Source: Clostridium sp. BJN0013 (GTDB lineage: Bacteria > Bacillota > Clostridia > Clostridiales > Clostridiaceae). Taken from it: DNA of 64,000 nt. Below, piece after piece: positions 56,976 to 64,000 of the stretch. How positions within the stretch are numbered: the first letter of the stretch is position 1; each line of letters begins with the position of its first letter. A program made the position numbers and the translations under genes. The notes under the pieces were generated by a model. It was given only the letters and a program-made list of their open reading frames with translations, was not told the DNA's origin and did no database searches. The stretch spans positions 3,224,001 through 3,288,000 of the forward strand of contig NZ_CP162495.1 of NCBI RefSeq assembly GCF_040939125.1, given 5' to 3'.

Positions 56976-58640
56976 TTAAATCTTATGGGGTTCTAAAGCA
57001 AAATTTACATTCTTCAATTCATCCCATTTTTTTGCTTCTACCCTATAACCAGTTCCAGGTCCCATATAATCGTTTCTATCATTTATTGCACTTATAACAT
57101 TATATTGTTCATCAAATATCGAAGACTGATGCAAATAATCTCCTATCAATCTCTGTTTAAACATGTTAAGTATACTTTCAGCAACATCAGCAAAGCCTCC
57201 ATTATAAAGTCCCTTAACTATATCTAATATTGTAACGCCTTTATCTAACAATTTTTCAATTGCCTTCAAATCTTCTTCTACATTTCTAGCTGGCATATCT
57301 CTACTACCATGAGCATAAGTTGCAGCTTCCACTTCTTCATCAGTTATAGATGGCAATCCTAATTCCTTGAACAAAGCCTGAATTGCTCTAGCAGACTTAT
57401 TCCTAACTGCTATAACTTCTTCTTCCTTAACAGGCTTAAGTCCCCCATCAATTCTTAAATCTCTTTGCAAAATTAACCAGTCATCATAATTTTCTGCATT
57501 CCAATTTGAATGTGTAAACACATTATCGTAACTTGGAGTAGAATTATACCCCGGAGATACAAAATCAGCTCCAGGTAGAAATTGCAACATAGCTTTTGAA
57601 GTTTTTCTGATTTCAGAATTTGTAAAAACTTGCTCATTACCTGATACAACCTCTAAACCAAGCATTTCAGTTATAAGGCTCTTTCCTAGAATTGCTTTTA
57701 TACCTTCTGGTACTGCTGCTGAAACACCAGCAGCATTCACTAACCCATTTTGCAATCCTTGAACTCCTGTACCTTTAGCCATCATTATACACCTTGCTTC
57801 TAAATAAAGCATTGATTTTCCCTCTGAATATCCCATTTGAACTTCAGAACCAATGCTTGAAGAAAATCTCATTTTAAATCCTCTCGAAGTATATGCTGAA
57901 GCTAAGAAAGAATTAGACCAAGGAGTATCATCACCCTCTACAAATGCACTTTCTGTACCATATACAGATATAGTTTCTACATAAGAAGCAAAACCAAGCA
58001 TACCTAATTTAATTTTCGTAGCATCTTCCAGTAAACATTGCGTTAATACCCCAGGCCTTCCTATCTGAGAACCTATTAAGATTGAAATCGCATTAAAAAG
58101 GGTATATCTTAACATTCCTGCTCTTGTTTCCATTTCTGCAAAACCTCTAAGGGCTCCCTCCGCTGAATCTGCTGCAATTTGAACAGGATTATCCCGCAAA
58201 TTAGTCACACATGCTTGGTTTGCAGGTGTCCTTCTGGCCTTCATTTTCTGAAGAGCCATCATCATTTCCACTACATTTAAGTTACTAATTACTTCTACCA
58301 ATTTTGCTGCTGTAAGTGAATTAGTTATATTCATAATTTCATCTCTGGAAATATTTATATCCACCAACATTCTAGCAATATCCAGTGAATCCATTGCCAT
58401 AGCTTTTTCTGTATTTTTTACATTGATTGAATGATCTGCAAGAAAGATATCTATAAAATCAAACTCTTCTCTCCTCTTTCCATCCATCTCAATTATTTTT
58501 CCATCTTCCACTTTAACACTTGGAATAGGATCATTAGGACTTTCTATGGCCACAAGTCCTATTTCGGGCCATTCTTTCACAAAGCCATCCTTATGAATTG
58601 ACCTTTGCTCTAATACCTCAAATCTTTCAGATCTCCTCAT
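56976..58640 (-). CDS. pduC: Diol/glycerol dehydratase large subunit PduC homologue with substituted active site
   Basis: Alpha subunit that carries the active site for B12-dependent dehydration of 1,2-diols. 554 residues, full length, no interruption. Gln142, Glu171, Glu222 and Gln297 match the metal/substrate ligands Gln141, Glu170, Glu221 and Gln296 of the Klebsiella enzyme. But Cys144 replaces His143, Glu336 replaces Asp335 and Pro363 replaces Ser362; B12-site positions Thr172, Asp234 and Ser301 are also changed (Arg, Glu, Asn). The comparison is from remembered reference sequence. Such changes make normal activity unlikely. Confidence 0.9.
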   Translation of the reverse strand: MRRSERFEVLEQRSIHKDGFVKEWPEIGLVAIESPNDPIPSVKVEDGKIIEMDGKRREEFDFIDIFLADHSINVKNTEKAMAMDSLDIARMLVDINISRDEIMNITNSLTAAKLVEVISNLNVVEMMMALQKMKARRTPANQACVTNLRDNPVQIAADSAEGALRGFAEMETRAGMLRYTLFNAISILIGSQIGRPGVLTQCLLEDATKIKLGMLGFASYVETISVYGTESAFVEGDDTPWSNSFLASAYTSRGFKMRFSSSIGSEVQMGYSEGKSMLYLEARCIMMAKGTGVQGLQNGLVNAAGVSAAVPEGIKAILGKSLITEMLGLEVVSGNEQVFTNSEIRKTSKAMLQFLPGADFVSPGYNSTPSYDNVFTHSNWNAENYDDWLILQRDLRIDGGLKPVKEEEVIAVRNKSARAIQALFKELGLPSITDEEVEAATYAHGSRDMPARNVEEDLKAIEKLLDKGVTILDIVKGLYNGGFADVAESILNMFKQRLIGDYLHQSSIFDEQYNVISAINDRNDYMGPGTGYRVEAKKWDELKNVNFALEPHKI

Positions 58641-59107
58641 TAACTTACACCACCCTCTTAGATATAAAAGTTAGTAGTAGAAACAGAACTTTGTCCCAAT
58701 AACTTTAAAACATACCACATCTGTCTCTTACTTCTTGGGCGGCAATTACTGATTGTGTAACAGTACTTAAAATTCCACTCAACACTATACTTTTAATTCT
58801 TGTTCAAGTGGTTCTTCTACTGCCCTTTTTCATCAGATACATCTTTAGCAGTTACTTATAAATGATTAACAACCTCATGTTTAGCTTTAACCTCTGTAAT
58901 TTTTCATATTCAACACCTACAGCTTTTTCTGCAAATCCAATTATTATTAACGGAGCCCTTATAAACTAAATTCATTTCTTTAATGTATCACTCAAATTTC
59001 ATAGGTCAAAATTTTTCAAATTATGCTTTCATTAAACTGACTTAAAACCTTTTCGATTAAATCATCACCTAGTATAACTGCCTTTATTAATAATCAGACT
59101 TGATTTA
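58641..59107. other. Gap between pduA and pduC
   Basis: 467 bases with no intact gene; most of it is the pduB fossil. Confidence 0.7.
58700..59085 (-). pseudogene. Fossil of pduB (double-BMC-domain shell protein)
   Basis: Minus strand, in order but different frames: DDLIEKVLSQF (like the N-terminal helix of PduB), RAPLIIIGFAEKAVG (against GAGPQIMAADEAVK), AKDVSDEKGAVEEPLEQEL (against AEDVSDVKRAVEVALKEL) and VLSGILSTVTQSVIAAQEV (against ISGDSGAVRQAVIAAREV near the C-terminus). Stops and frameshifts lie between the blocks, and about half of the gene is deleted. In canonical operons pduB follows pduA and precedes pduC. Confidence 0.8.
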
Positions 59108-59386
59108 TTAACCAATTTTAGGTAATATTTTTTCAACATCTGTATGAGGTCTTGGAATAACATGTACTGATACAAGTTCTCCTACTCTCTGAGCTGAAGC
59201 AGCTCCTGCATCTGTAGCAGCTTTTACTGCACCTACATCTCCTCTTACCATAACGGTTACAAGTCCTGAACCTATTTGTTCTTTTCCTATTAATTGAACA
59301 TTTGCTGCCTTTACCATTGAATCAGCTGCCTCAATAGCTCCAACTAATCCTTTTGTTTCAATCATACCTAATGCTTCTTGTCCCAT
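59108..59386 (-). CDS. pduA: PduA/PduJ-type hexameric BMC shell protein
   Basis: Main shell tile with a central pore. 92 residues. [24 protein letters not shown] start, the [23 protein letters not shown] core, and [13 protein letters not shown] near the end. The pore loop KEQIGSG is as in PduA. First gene of the operon; GGAGGTG before ATG. With PduK, PduT and PduN it makes a complete set of H, T and P shell components. Confidence 0.96.
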   Translation of the reverse strand: MGQEALGMIETKGLVGAIEAADSMVKAANVQLIGKEQIGSGLVTVMVRGDVGAVKAATDAGAASAQRVGELVSVHVIPRPHTDVEKILPKIG

Positions 59387-59837
59387 AAGAACACCTCCAT
59401 GAAATTTAAAATTATTTTATTAATATTTTTACATTTTCTATTGTATATTATTTTTACATACTTATCTTGCAAAATATTGTTTAGTTTAATACCTATATTA
59501 ACTATTTAAAATTGTATTTTTTATATATATTTATGTACTTTCTTTACATCTTCATATACTAACATAATAATGAAGAAATTTTGGAAAATACATAAACAAC
59601 TTTAGTAATACAACAGCAACAACATAAAGTAAATTAAAGATTGTATCTGATAAATAAAATTATACATCATTTTATAAATAAAATCATTAAATTTTTATAG
59701 ATTATTTACTAATATCATTAACAAATAAAAAAGACTTTTCCACATTTGTTTAAAAATTAAAAAATTAATTATAATACACATATGCATTTATTTATCCTTT
59801 ATTTTATGTGAATTTTTATTAATTTGAATCTTAAATA
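59387..59837. other. AT-rich intergenic region upstream of the microcompartment operon
   Basis: 451 bases, very AT-rich, no gene or fossil recognised. A weak hairpin (AACAAAT...ATTTGTT, 59720-59751) may end the hydrogenase operon; a promoter candidate is listed separately. Confidence 0.6.
59445..59472 (-). promoter_or_regulatory. Possible promoter of the microcompartment operon
   Basis: On the minus strand TTGCAA (59472-59467), 16 bases, TAATAT (59450-59445), about 60 bases before pduA. In so AT-rich a region this may be chance. Confidence 0.3.
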
Positions 59838-61229
59838 TTATAAAGTAGTGTTTTTTCTGGATTTATATTTTGTATGCAACAACTCATGAGATTTATGTCC
59901 TAAAGGTTCCCCTAAAAATTCACTATATAATTTTTGTATACTTGGATTCTCATGAGACTTTCTATAAGAAAGATTAGAATCATGATTATAAAGTCCTTTT
60001 TTCCTAGCATCATAGGCTACAGACTTATCTGCTTCAAATATAATTTTAGGCTGCCCTCCTCCACTTACACAACCTTCAGGACATGTCATAACTTCTATAA
60101 AATGCATATCGCATTTTCCCTTTTTTATCGCATCCAATACCTTTTTTACATGCTTCAACCCTGAAACTACTCCTACCTTTAATTTAAAATCTGCTAATTT
60201 CACTTCTGCAGTCCTAAATCCCTCTCCCCCTCTGATATCAGTAAGTTCTATGCTAGGAATGGGCTTCTTAGTATATAATTCATATCCTGTTCTAAGGACC
60301 GCTTCCATTACTCCCCCAGTAGAGCCGAATATGGTTCCTGCTCCAGTATACATTCCTAGTATATCATCAAATTTATCATTGGAAAGAGTACTGAAGTCAA
60401 TACCAGCATCTTTTATTAAATGTGCTAACTCTCTTGTAGTTATAACTACATCTACATTCTTATATTCATGATAATTCATCTCCTCTCTTTCACTTTCAAA
60501 TTCCTTACAGGTACAGGGCATAACAGCTACATTATATATCTTAGCTGGATTTACTTTATTTATCTCAGCTCCATAGCTCTTAAAAATAGCACCAGCCATC
60601 TGTTGCGGAGATTTACAACTGGAAAGATGATCTAAAAGTTCTGGATAAGTTTGCTCCATATATTTTACCCATGCAGGACAACAGGAAGTAAACATAGGTA
60701 AGGTTCCTCCTTTTGTTATCCTATCTAATAGTTCACTACCCTCTTCCATTATAGTAAGATCTGCGCCAAAATTTGTATCATACACCTTATCAAATCCAAT
60801 TTTTTTAAGCATAGCTGCCATTTTTCCCTCACTTAAAATTCCAAATGGCAATCCAAATTCCTCTCCTATAGCAACTCTTACAGCAGGTGCACACTGTACA
60901 ATTTTGAATACATCTGTGTTCCCTAGTATTTCCTTAACATTTTTAATTTTGCTTGTACTATATGCTGCAAAAAGAGGTTCATCTACATTGTCCAGTAATC
61001 CCCTATCAAATAGTTTTTTACTCATAGGGGTAGCAACATCGTCATATATAGAATAATATCCTTTACATATTTGAATACATTGTCCGCACATAATACATTT
61101 TTCTACATCTATCACTTGTGGTTCACCTTGTTTGCCTTCTATAGCATCCACCGGACATACATTAGCACATCGCCTACAACCTGTACATAATTCTCTATCT
61201 ATATTTATCATGGAAGTATTAGTCCACAT
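59838..61229 (-). CDS. hydA: [FeFe]-hydrogenase catalytic subunit
   Basis: Reduces protons or oxidises H2. About 463 residues from the ATG at 61229, after AAAGGA; the TTG at 61253 precedes that site. N-terminal two [4Fe-4S] clusters (CTGCRRCANVCP, CIMCGQCIQIC), then H-cluster motifs: L1 TSCCPAWVKYM, L2 MPCTCKEFESE, L3 EVMTCPEGCVSGGGQP. No 2Fe-2S or NuoG-like N-terminal extension, so this is a short, two-cluster enzyme that must take electrons from the other subunits. The Cys after Thr in L2 is unusual. Last gene of the hyd operon. Confidence 0.95.
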   Translation of the reverse strand: MWTNTSMINIDRELCTGCRRCANVCPVDAIEGKQGEPQVIDVEKCIMCGQCIQICKGYYSIYDDVATPMSKKLFDRGLLDNVDEPLFAAYSTSKIKNVKEILGNTDVFKIVQCAPAVRVAIGEEFGLPFGILSEGKMAAMLKKIGFDKVYDTNFGADLTIMEEGSELLDRITKGGTLPMFTSCCPAWVKYMEQTYPELLDHLSSCKSPQQMAGAIFKSYGAEINKVNPAKIYNVAVMPCTCKEFESEREEMNYHEYKNVDVVITTRELAHLIKDAGIDFSTLSNDKFDDILGMYTGAGTIFGSTGGVMEAVLRTGYELYTKKPIPSIELTDIRGGEGFRTAEVKLADFKLKVGVVSGLKHVKKVLDAIKKGKCDMHFIEVMTCPEGCVSGGGQPKIIFEADKSVAYDARKKGLYNHDSNLSYRKSHENPSIQKLYSEFLGEPLGHKSHELLHTKYKSRKNTTL

Positions 61230-61281
61230 ATCTAACATTCCTTTCTTTATCAAATTTTTATAACCTATAAATTAAATCTTT

Positions 61282-61830
61282 TTATTTCATTTGCTTATGA
61301 GGTTTTTTAATATTGCAATCTCCATTATAGTCCTTATTTTCTTCCCATTTTACTAATTTCAAAGCTTCCTCTAGACATTCTTCAATGCAGGTAGGTTTTT
61401 TGCCTTCTTCTATGCATAAGTCACATTTATAAGCTACAGCACTAACTTTAGGTTTAATCCTTCCTTTAGTCACCTGACTTTCAATTCTTGGTAATAAATT
61501 CACAGCCCCTACTGTACACACCAACATACAATTTTTACATCCTATACATTTGTCTTCTTGCACAAATATAATTCCATCATTTTCAACTATAGCCTTTACA
61601 GGACAAACATTCACACAAAGAGCTTCTGTGCAATGTCTACATTGTACAGGCATTGTAAAATGCTCCCCTTTCACAAGAAATAATCTTGGAACTACCTCAT
61701 TATTCATAGTTCCAATAGTACCTCCTGAATTATTTTTTCTATGCTTTGCAGCACAAGCAATTTCACAGGCTCTACATCCTATACATTTATCTGGGTCTGC
61801 AATTACAAAAGAATTTATATACTCTTTCAC
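61282..61830 (-). CDS. Ferredoxin-like electron-transfer subunit with four [4Fe-4S] motifs (HycB/CooF type)
   Basis: 182 residues with four Cys groups: CIGCRACEIACAAKH, CRHCTEALCVNVCP, CIGCKNCMLVC and CDLCIEEGKKPTCIEEC. The pattern is that of HycB, CooF and DmsB subunits that wire hydrogenases and formate dehydrogenases. It lies between the NuoG-like subunit and hydA, so it probably passes electrons to HydA. A formate dehydrogenase partner elsewhere is possible. GTG start with AAAGGTGG. Confidence 0.9.
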   Translation of the reverse strand: MKEYINSFVIADPDKCIGCRACEIACAAKHRKNNSGGTIGTMNNEVVPRLFLVKGEHFTMPVQCRHCTEALCVNVCPVKAIVENDGIIFVQEDKCIGCKNCMLVCTVGAVNLLPRIESQVTKGRIKPKVSAVAYKCDLCIEEGKKPTCIEECLEEALKLVKWEENKDYNGDCNIKKPHKQMK

Positions 61831-61867
61831 TCAACTTACCACCTTTCCTATTTTAAGACATATAACT

Positions 61868-62629
61868 TTAAATACTTTCAAATACATTGTTTATAGACCT
61901 AACTGCATGTTTTCTTTTACACTTACTGCAATAAATTTTTTCCGGTTGCCCTATTCCTAACTTATCGTAGGCATATTTAATATGATCCTCCGTGGCAAAA
62001 TATTCTCCACAGCAATCACATTTAACCATTTTAAACTTATTGCCCCATATTTTTCTTTGTTCATTTTTATCTATAATTTTTATGGCATTAGTTGGACATA
62101 CATTAGCACAGGAACCACACCCTATACACTTTTGGGAAGCTTTATCCAAAATATTCAATTTCTTATATATACCCTTATTAACTAAAGAAAGTACTCCTAT
62201 CCCCACTGCTTTACAGGCCTTTACACAAAGTCCACACAAAACGCAGTCTTCTCCTTTGCTTAACTTAAATCTATTTACTTTTCTCTTCTCCACTTTAAAA
62301 GCTTTAGCAAACTTTTCTATTTCCTTATTATCAGGACATCTAGCTTGAAGTAACATAGCTATAGTTCTCCTCATCCTCTTTATCTTATTTGAATCAGTCA
62401 TAACTTCTATTTCTTTATTTGCAGGATTTGCAGGAGATATACAAGAAGCTACAATTTTAGATTCTTCTCCATCCACGATCTCTACTATACAGAGTCTGCA
62501 GCTTGCTAAGCCTGGCAAAGCATCACTGTGGCATAAGGTAGGTATATATATGTTATTTCTTCTAGCTACTTTTAATATAGTATCTCCTTTTTCAGTTTCA
62601 TAATCTTTACCATTTATTACAATTTTCAT
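61868..62629 (-). CDS. NuoG/HydA-N-terminal-like iron-sulfur subunit
   Basis: 253 residues: 2Fe-2S ferredoxin domain (about 1-75, CHSDALPGLASCRLC), His-Cys type region around RRTIAMLLQARCPDNK (where the usual His-Cys [4Fe-4S] pattern HxxDCxxC is reduced to a single Cys), two [4Fe-4S] clusters (CVLCGLCVKAC, CIGCGSCANVCP), and a C-terminal zinc-ribbon-like CDCCGEYF ... CSKCKRKH. It looks like the detached N-terminal part of a NAD-linked hydrogenase. 15 bases after the NuoF-like gene. Confidence 0.88.
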   Translation of the reverse strand: MKIVINGKDYETEKGDTILKVARRNNIYIPTLCHSDALPGLASCRLCIVEIVDGEESKIVASCISPANPANKEIEVMTDSNKIKRMRRTIAMLLQARCPDNKEIEKFAKAFKVEKRKVNRFKLSKGEDCVLCGLCVKACKAVGIGVLSLVNKGIYKKLNILDKASQKCIGCGSCANVCPTNAIKIIDKNEQRKIWGNKFKMVKCDCCGEYFATEDHIKYAYDKLGIGQPEKIYCSKCKRKHAVRSINNVFESI

Positions 62630-62644
62630 TTTAAATTCACCTCT

Positions 62645-63607
62645 TTATAAAATCTTAATAGCATCGAACCTACATATATCTATGCAGTTACCACATCTAA
62701 TACATTTACTCTCATCTATTTCATGAGGCCTTTTAAATTCTCCTACAATACAATTATTATCACAGTTTTTTTTACACAAGTTACAACCCATACACTTGTC
62801 TTTATCTATATAAAAAGTAGTAAGATTTTTACATATTCCTTGTCTACATCTTTTATTTTTTAAATGTTCTTCAAATTCGTCTCTAAAATATCTAATAGCA
62901 ATCATTATCGGATTTTGTGCACGTTTACCAAGATTACATAAAGAAGCTTGACTAATAACATAAGACATTTGAAGCATATTCTCTATATCTCTTTCCTTTG
63001 CAGTGCCTTCACAAATATCAGTAGCCATCTCCAGCATCCTCTTTACCCCTTCTCTACAGGGCATACATTTTCCACAAAACTCTTTACTTAAAAAACTTAA
63101 GTAATCTTTAACCACATCTACCATACAATTTCTATCACCCATAACAATTTCTGGTTTCATTTCAAGTATTACTTCCTTTAAAGCTTCATATCCACCTTTT
63201 TCAATATATTGATCTATAGTAGTTGGATCTATATCATCTACATTTTTAAGTGCTACTTTATACTGTCTTTTATAAAATCCACTTTCATGATAATCTTTTA
63301 GTTTTTCCTTCATAGACGGAGTAGCTTTTATCAATCTGCTAACAATTTCATCATTTATAACTGTCCTTTGAATTATTTCTTCAACATCTTTAATCTTAAC
63401 TCCATAGTAGGTTATATTAGGATAGATTTTAACCACAGGGCCCTTATCACATATTCCACTGCATACACTAGATGTCAGTTTAGCTGACACCTCAGCATCA
63501 ATTTCCATCTGTTGTATTCTATCTCTGAATTCTTCAAAAATTGACATGCTATTTTTAGCTATACATCCTGTTCCACAGCATACATAAATTTTCTTTTTAT
63601 TGCCCAT
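62645..63607 (-). CDS. NuoF/HydB-like protein lacking the FMN/NADH core
   Basis: 320 residues. A thioredoxin-like [2Fe-2S] domain (about 1-85, CCGTGCIAKNS and VCSGICDKGP), then the usual linker (VDDIDPTTIDQYIEKGGYEALKEVI) that normally leads into the FMN domain. Here it runs straight into GDRNCMVDV and the C-terminal cluster domain (CGKCMPCREG...ASLCNLGKRA), then two [4Fe-4S] motifs (CMGCNLCKKNCDNNC, CIRCGNCIDIC). The roughly 260 residues with GRGGAGFPTG, NADEGDPG and the SLBB fold are cleanly absent. It should not bind NADH or FMN. ATG after AGAGGTG; first gene of the hyd operon. Confidence 0.9.
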   Translation of the reverse strand: MGNKKKIYVCCGTGCIAKNSMSIFEEFRDRIQQMEIDAEVSAKLTSSVCSGICDKGPVVKIYPNITYYGVKIKDVEEIIQRTVINDEIVSRLIKATPSMKEKLKDYHESGFYKRQYKVALKNVDDIDPTTIDQYIEKGGYEALKEVILEMKPEIVMGDRNCMVDVVKDYLSFLSKEFCGKCMPCREGVKRMLEMATDICEGTAKERDIENMLQMSYVISQASLCNLGKRAQNPIMIAIRYFRDEFEEHLKNKRCRQGICKNLTTFYIDKDKCMGCNLCKKNCDNNCIVGEFKRPHEIDESKCIRCGNCIDICRFDAIKIL

Positions 63608-64000
63608 AATTTTTCACCTCTATAATTTATCAATATTATTAATTAATTCCACTTAATACTCTCACTGATATACTCAATTAGCTATCTGTAAGTTTTAGTT
63701 TATATTATTTTAAAACTAGCATCACTATTTGTAAACGACTTCATTTTTATAACAATTACCACACTTAATAAAAATTAAAATATTAACAATAGATATAATT
63801 TTTATATAGTATATATGAAAATTATCCCTATTATACCTACTAAATTTATACCTATTAATATACTCCCCTTTCACATATTAAATTTTTTGTAAATACCTGA
63901 TTTTTATATTTATATACTTATATACATTGTTAATATGTAAACAATCTATTCGACTTCAGTATAACATGTTTTAAAACCAAATAAAAGAATAATCAAGTAA
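63608..64000. other. AT-rich region upstream of the hydrogenase operon
   Basis: 393 bases with no gene recognised on either strand; contains a promoter candidate. Confidence 0.6.
63707..63735 (-). promoter_or_regulatory. Possible promoter of the hydrogenase operon
   Basis: On the minus strand TTTACA (63735-63730), 17 bases, TAAAAT (63712-63707), 100 bases before the NuoF-like start. Confidence 0.4.

Noticed and set aside
59521-59837. Search for a regulator gene or pdu fossil between hydA and pduA
   Set aside because: No similarity seen in any frame; only AT-rich sequence.
1-64000. tRNA, rRNA, CRISPR arrays, complete insertion sequences or prophage genes
   Set aside because: I saw no cloverleaf, rRNA segments, repeat-spacer pattern, transposase or phage protein. 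tRNAs could be missed without a covariance search.

Overview
The window is a low-GC, AT-rich chromosome segment of a spore-forming Clostridium. The evidence is spoIIP, the spore protease gpr, a SpoIVFB-like protease, a CIRCE/HrcA element, a T-box leader, and the gene order hrcA-hemW-lepA and radC-mreBCD-mrdA-minCDE-rodA. Codon and base use and the mix of a microcompartment with [FeFe]-hydrogenase genes suggest Clostridium sensu stricto, perhaps the C. kluyveri/C. ljungdahlii neighbourhood. The species is inference. Almost all genes are on the minus strand; only rpsT and a D,D-carboxypeptidase gene are on the plus strand.

Region 1 (1-43.3 kb) is mostly housekeeping: hrcA (cut by the window edge), hemW, lepA, spoIIP, gpr, rpsT, holA, a comEC-like gene, an unusual P-type ATPase whose catalytic motifs are eroded, an AEC permease, an aminotransferase, comEA, dacF-like, an rluD-family gene, ridA, yqeK, nadD, obgE, rpmA-prp-rplU behind an L21-type leader, rng, two tRNA/rRNA-related genes, an M50 protease, rodA, minEDC, mrdA, mreDCB, radC, maf, DUF4321, SPOR and GNAT proteins, thrB, hom (with T-box) and an ACT protein. 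Six copies or part-copies of a dispersed, hairpin-containing intergenic repeat lie between 6.6 and 40.1 kb. One pair is in inverted orientation, and one part-copy supplies the thrB stop codon.

Region 2 (43.4-59.4 kb) is a propanediol-utilisation (Pdu) type bacterial microcompartment locus in an extraordinary state. Intact genes, in transcription order: pduA, pduC, pduE, pduK, pduL, eutJ-like, a flavoprotein, eutN/pduN, then four pduS-pduT pairs. In the gaps I could read decayed remains, each at the canonical operon position: pduB between A and C, a possible trace of pduD between C and E, pduH between E and K, pduO after N, and pduP twice inside the S/T array. pduG is gone. The surviving PduC has changed residues at positions matching active-site His143, Asp335 and Ser362 of the Klebsiella enzyme. 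The B12-dependent dehydratase system therefore looks dead, while shell proteins and the PduS/PduT electron-transfer pairs are intact. The S/T pairs are multiplied and kept almost identical, more so than their spacers, which points to recent duplication plus gene conversion.

Region 3 (59.8-63.6 kb) is a four-gene [FeFe]-hydrogenase operon directly upstream on the same strand. It encodes a NuoF/HydB-like protein from which the whole FMN/NADH core is missing, a NuoG-like FeS protein, a 4x[4Fe-4S] ferredoxin-type subunit, and the catalytic hydrogenase. The hydrogenase thus has no obvious NADH module. Whether its electron partner is a formate dehydrogenase elsewhere, a ferredoxin, or the neighbouring PduS/PduT proteins is the most interesting open question of the window.
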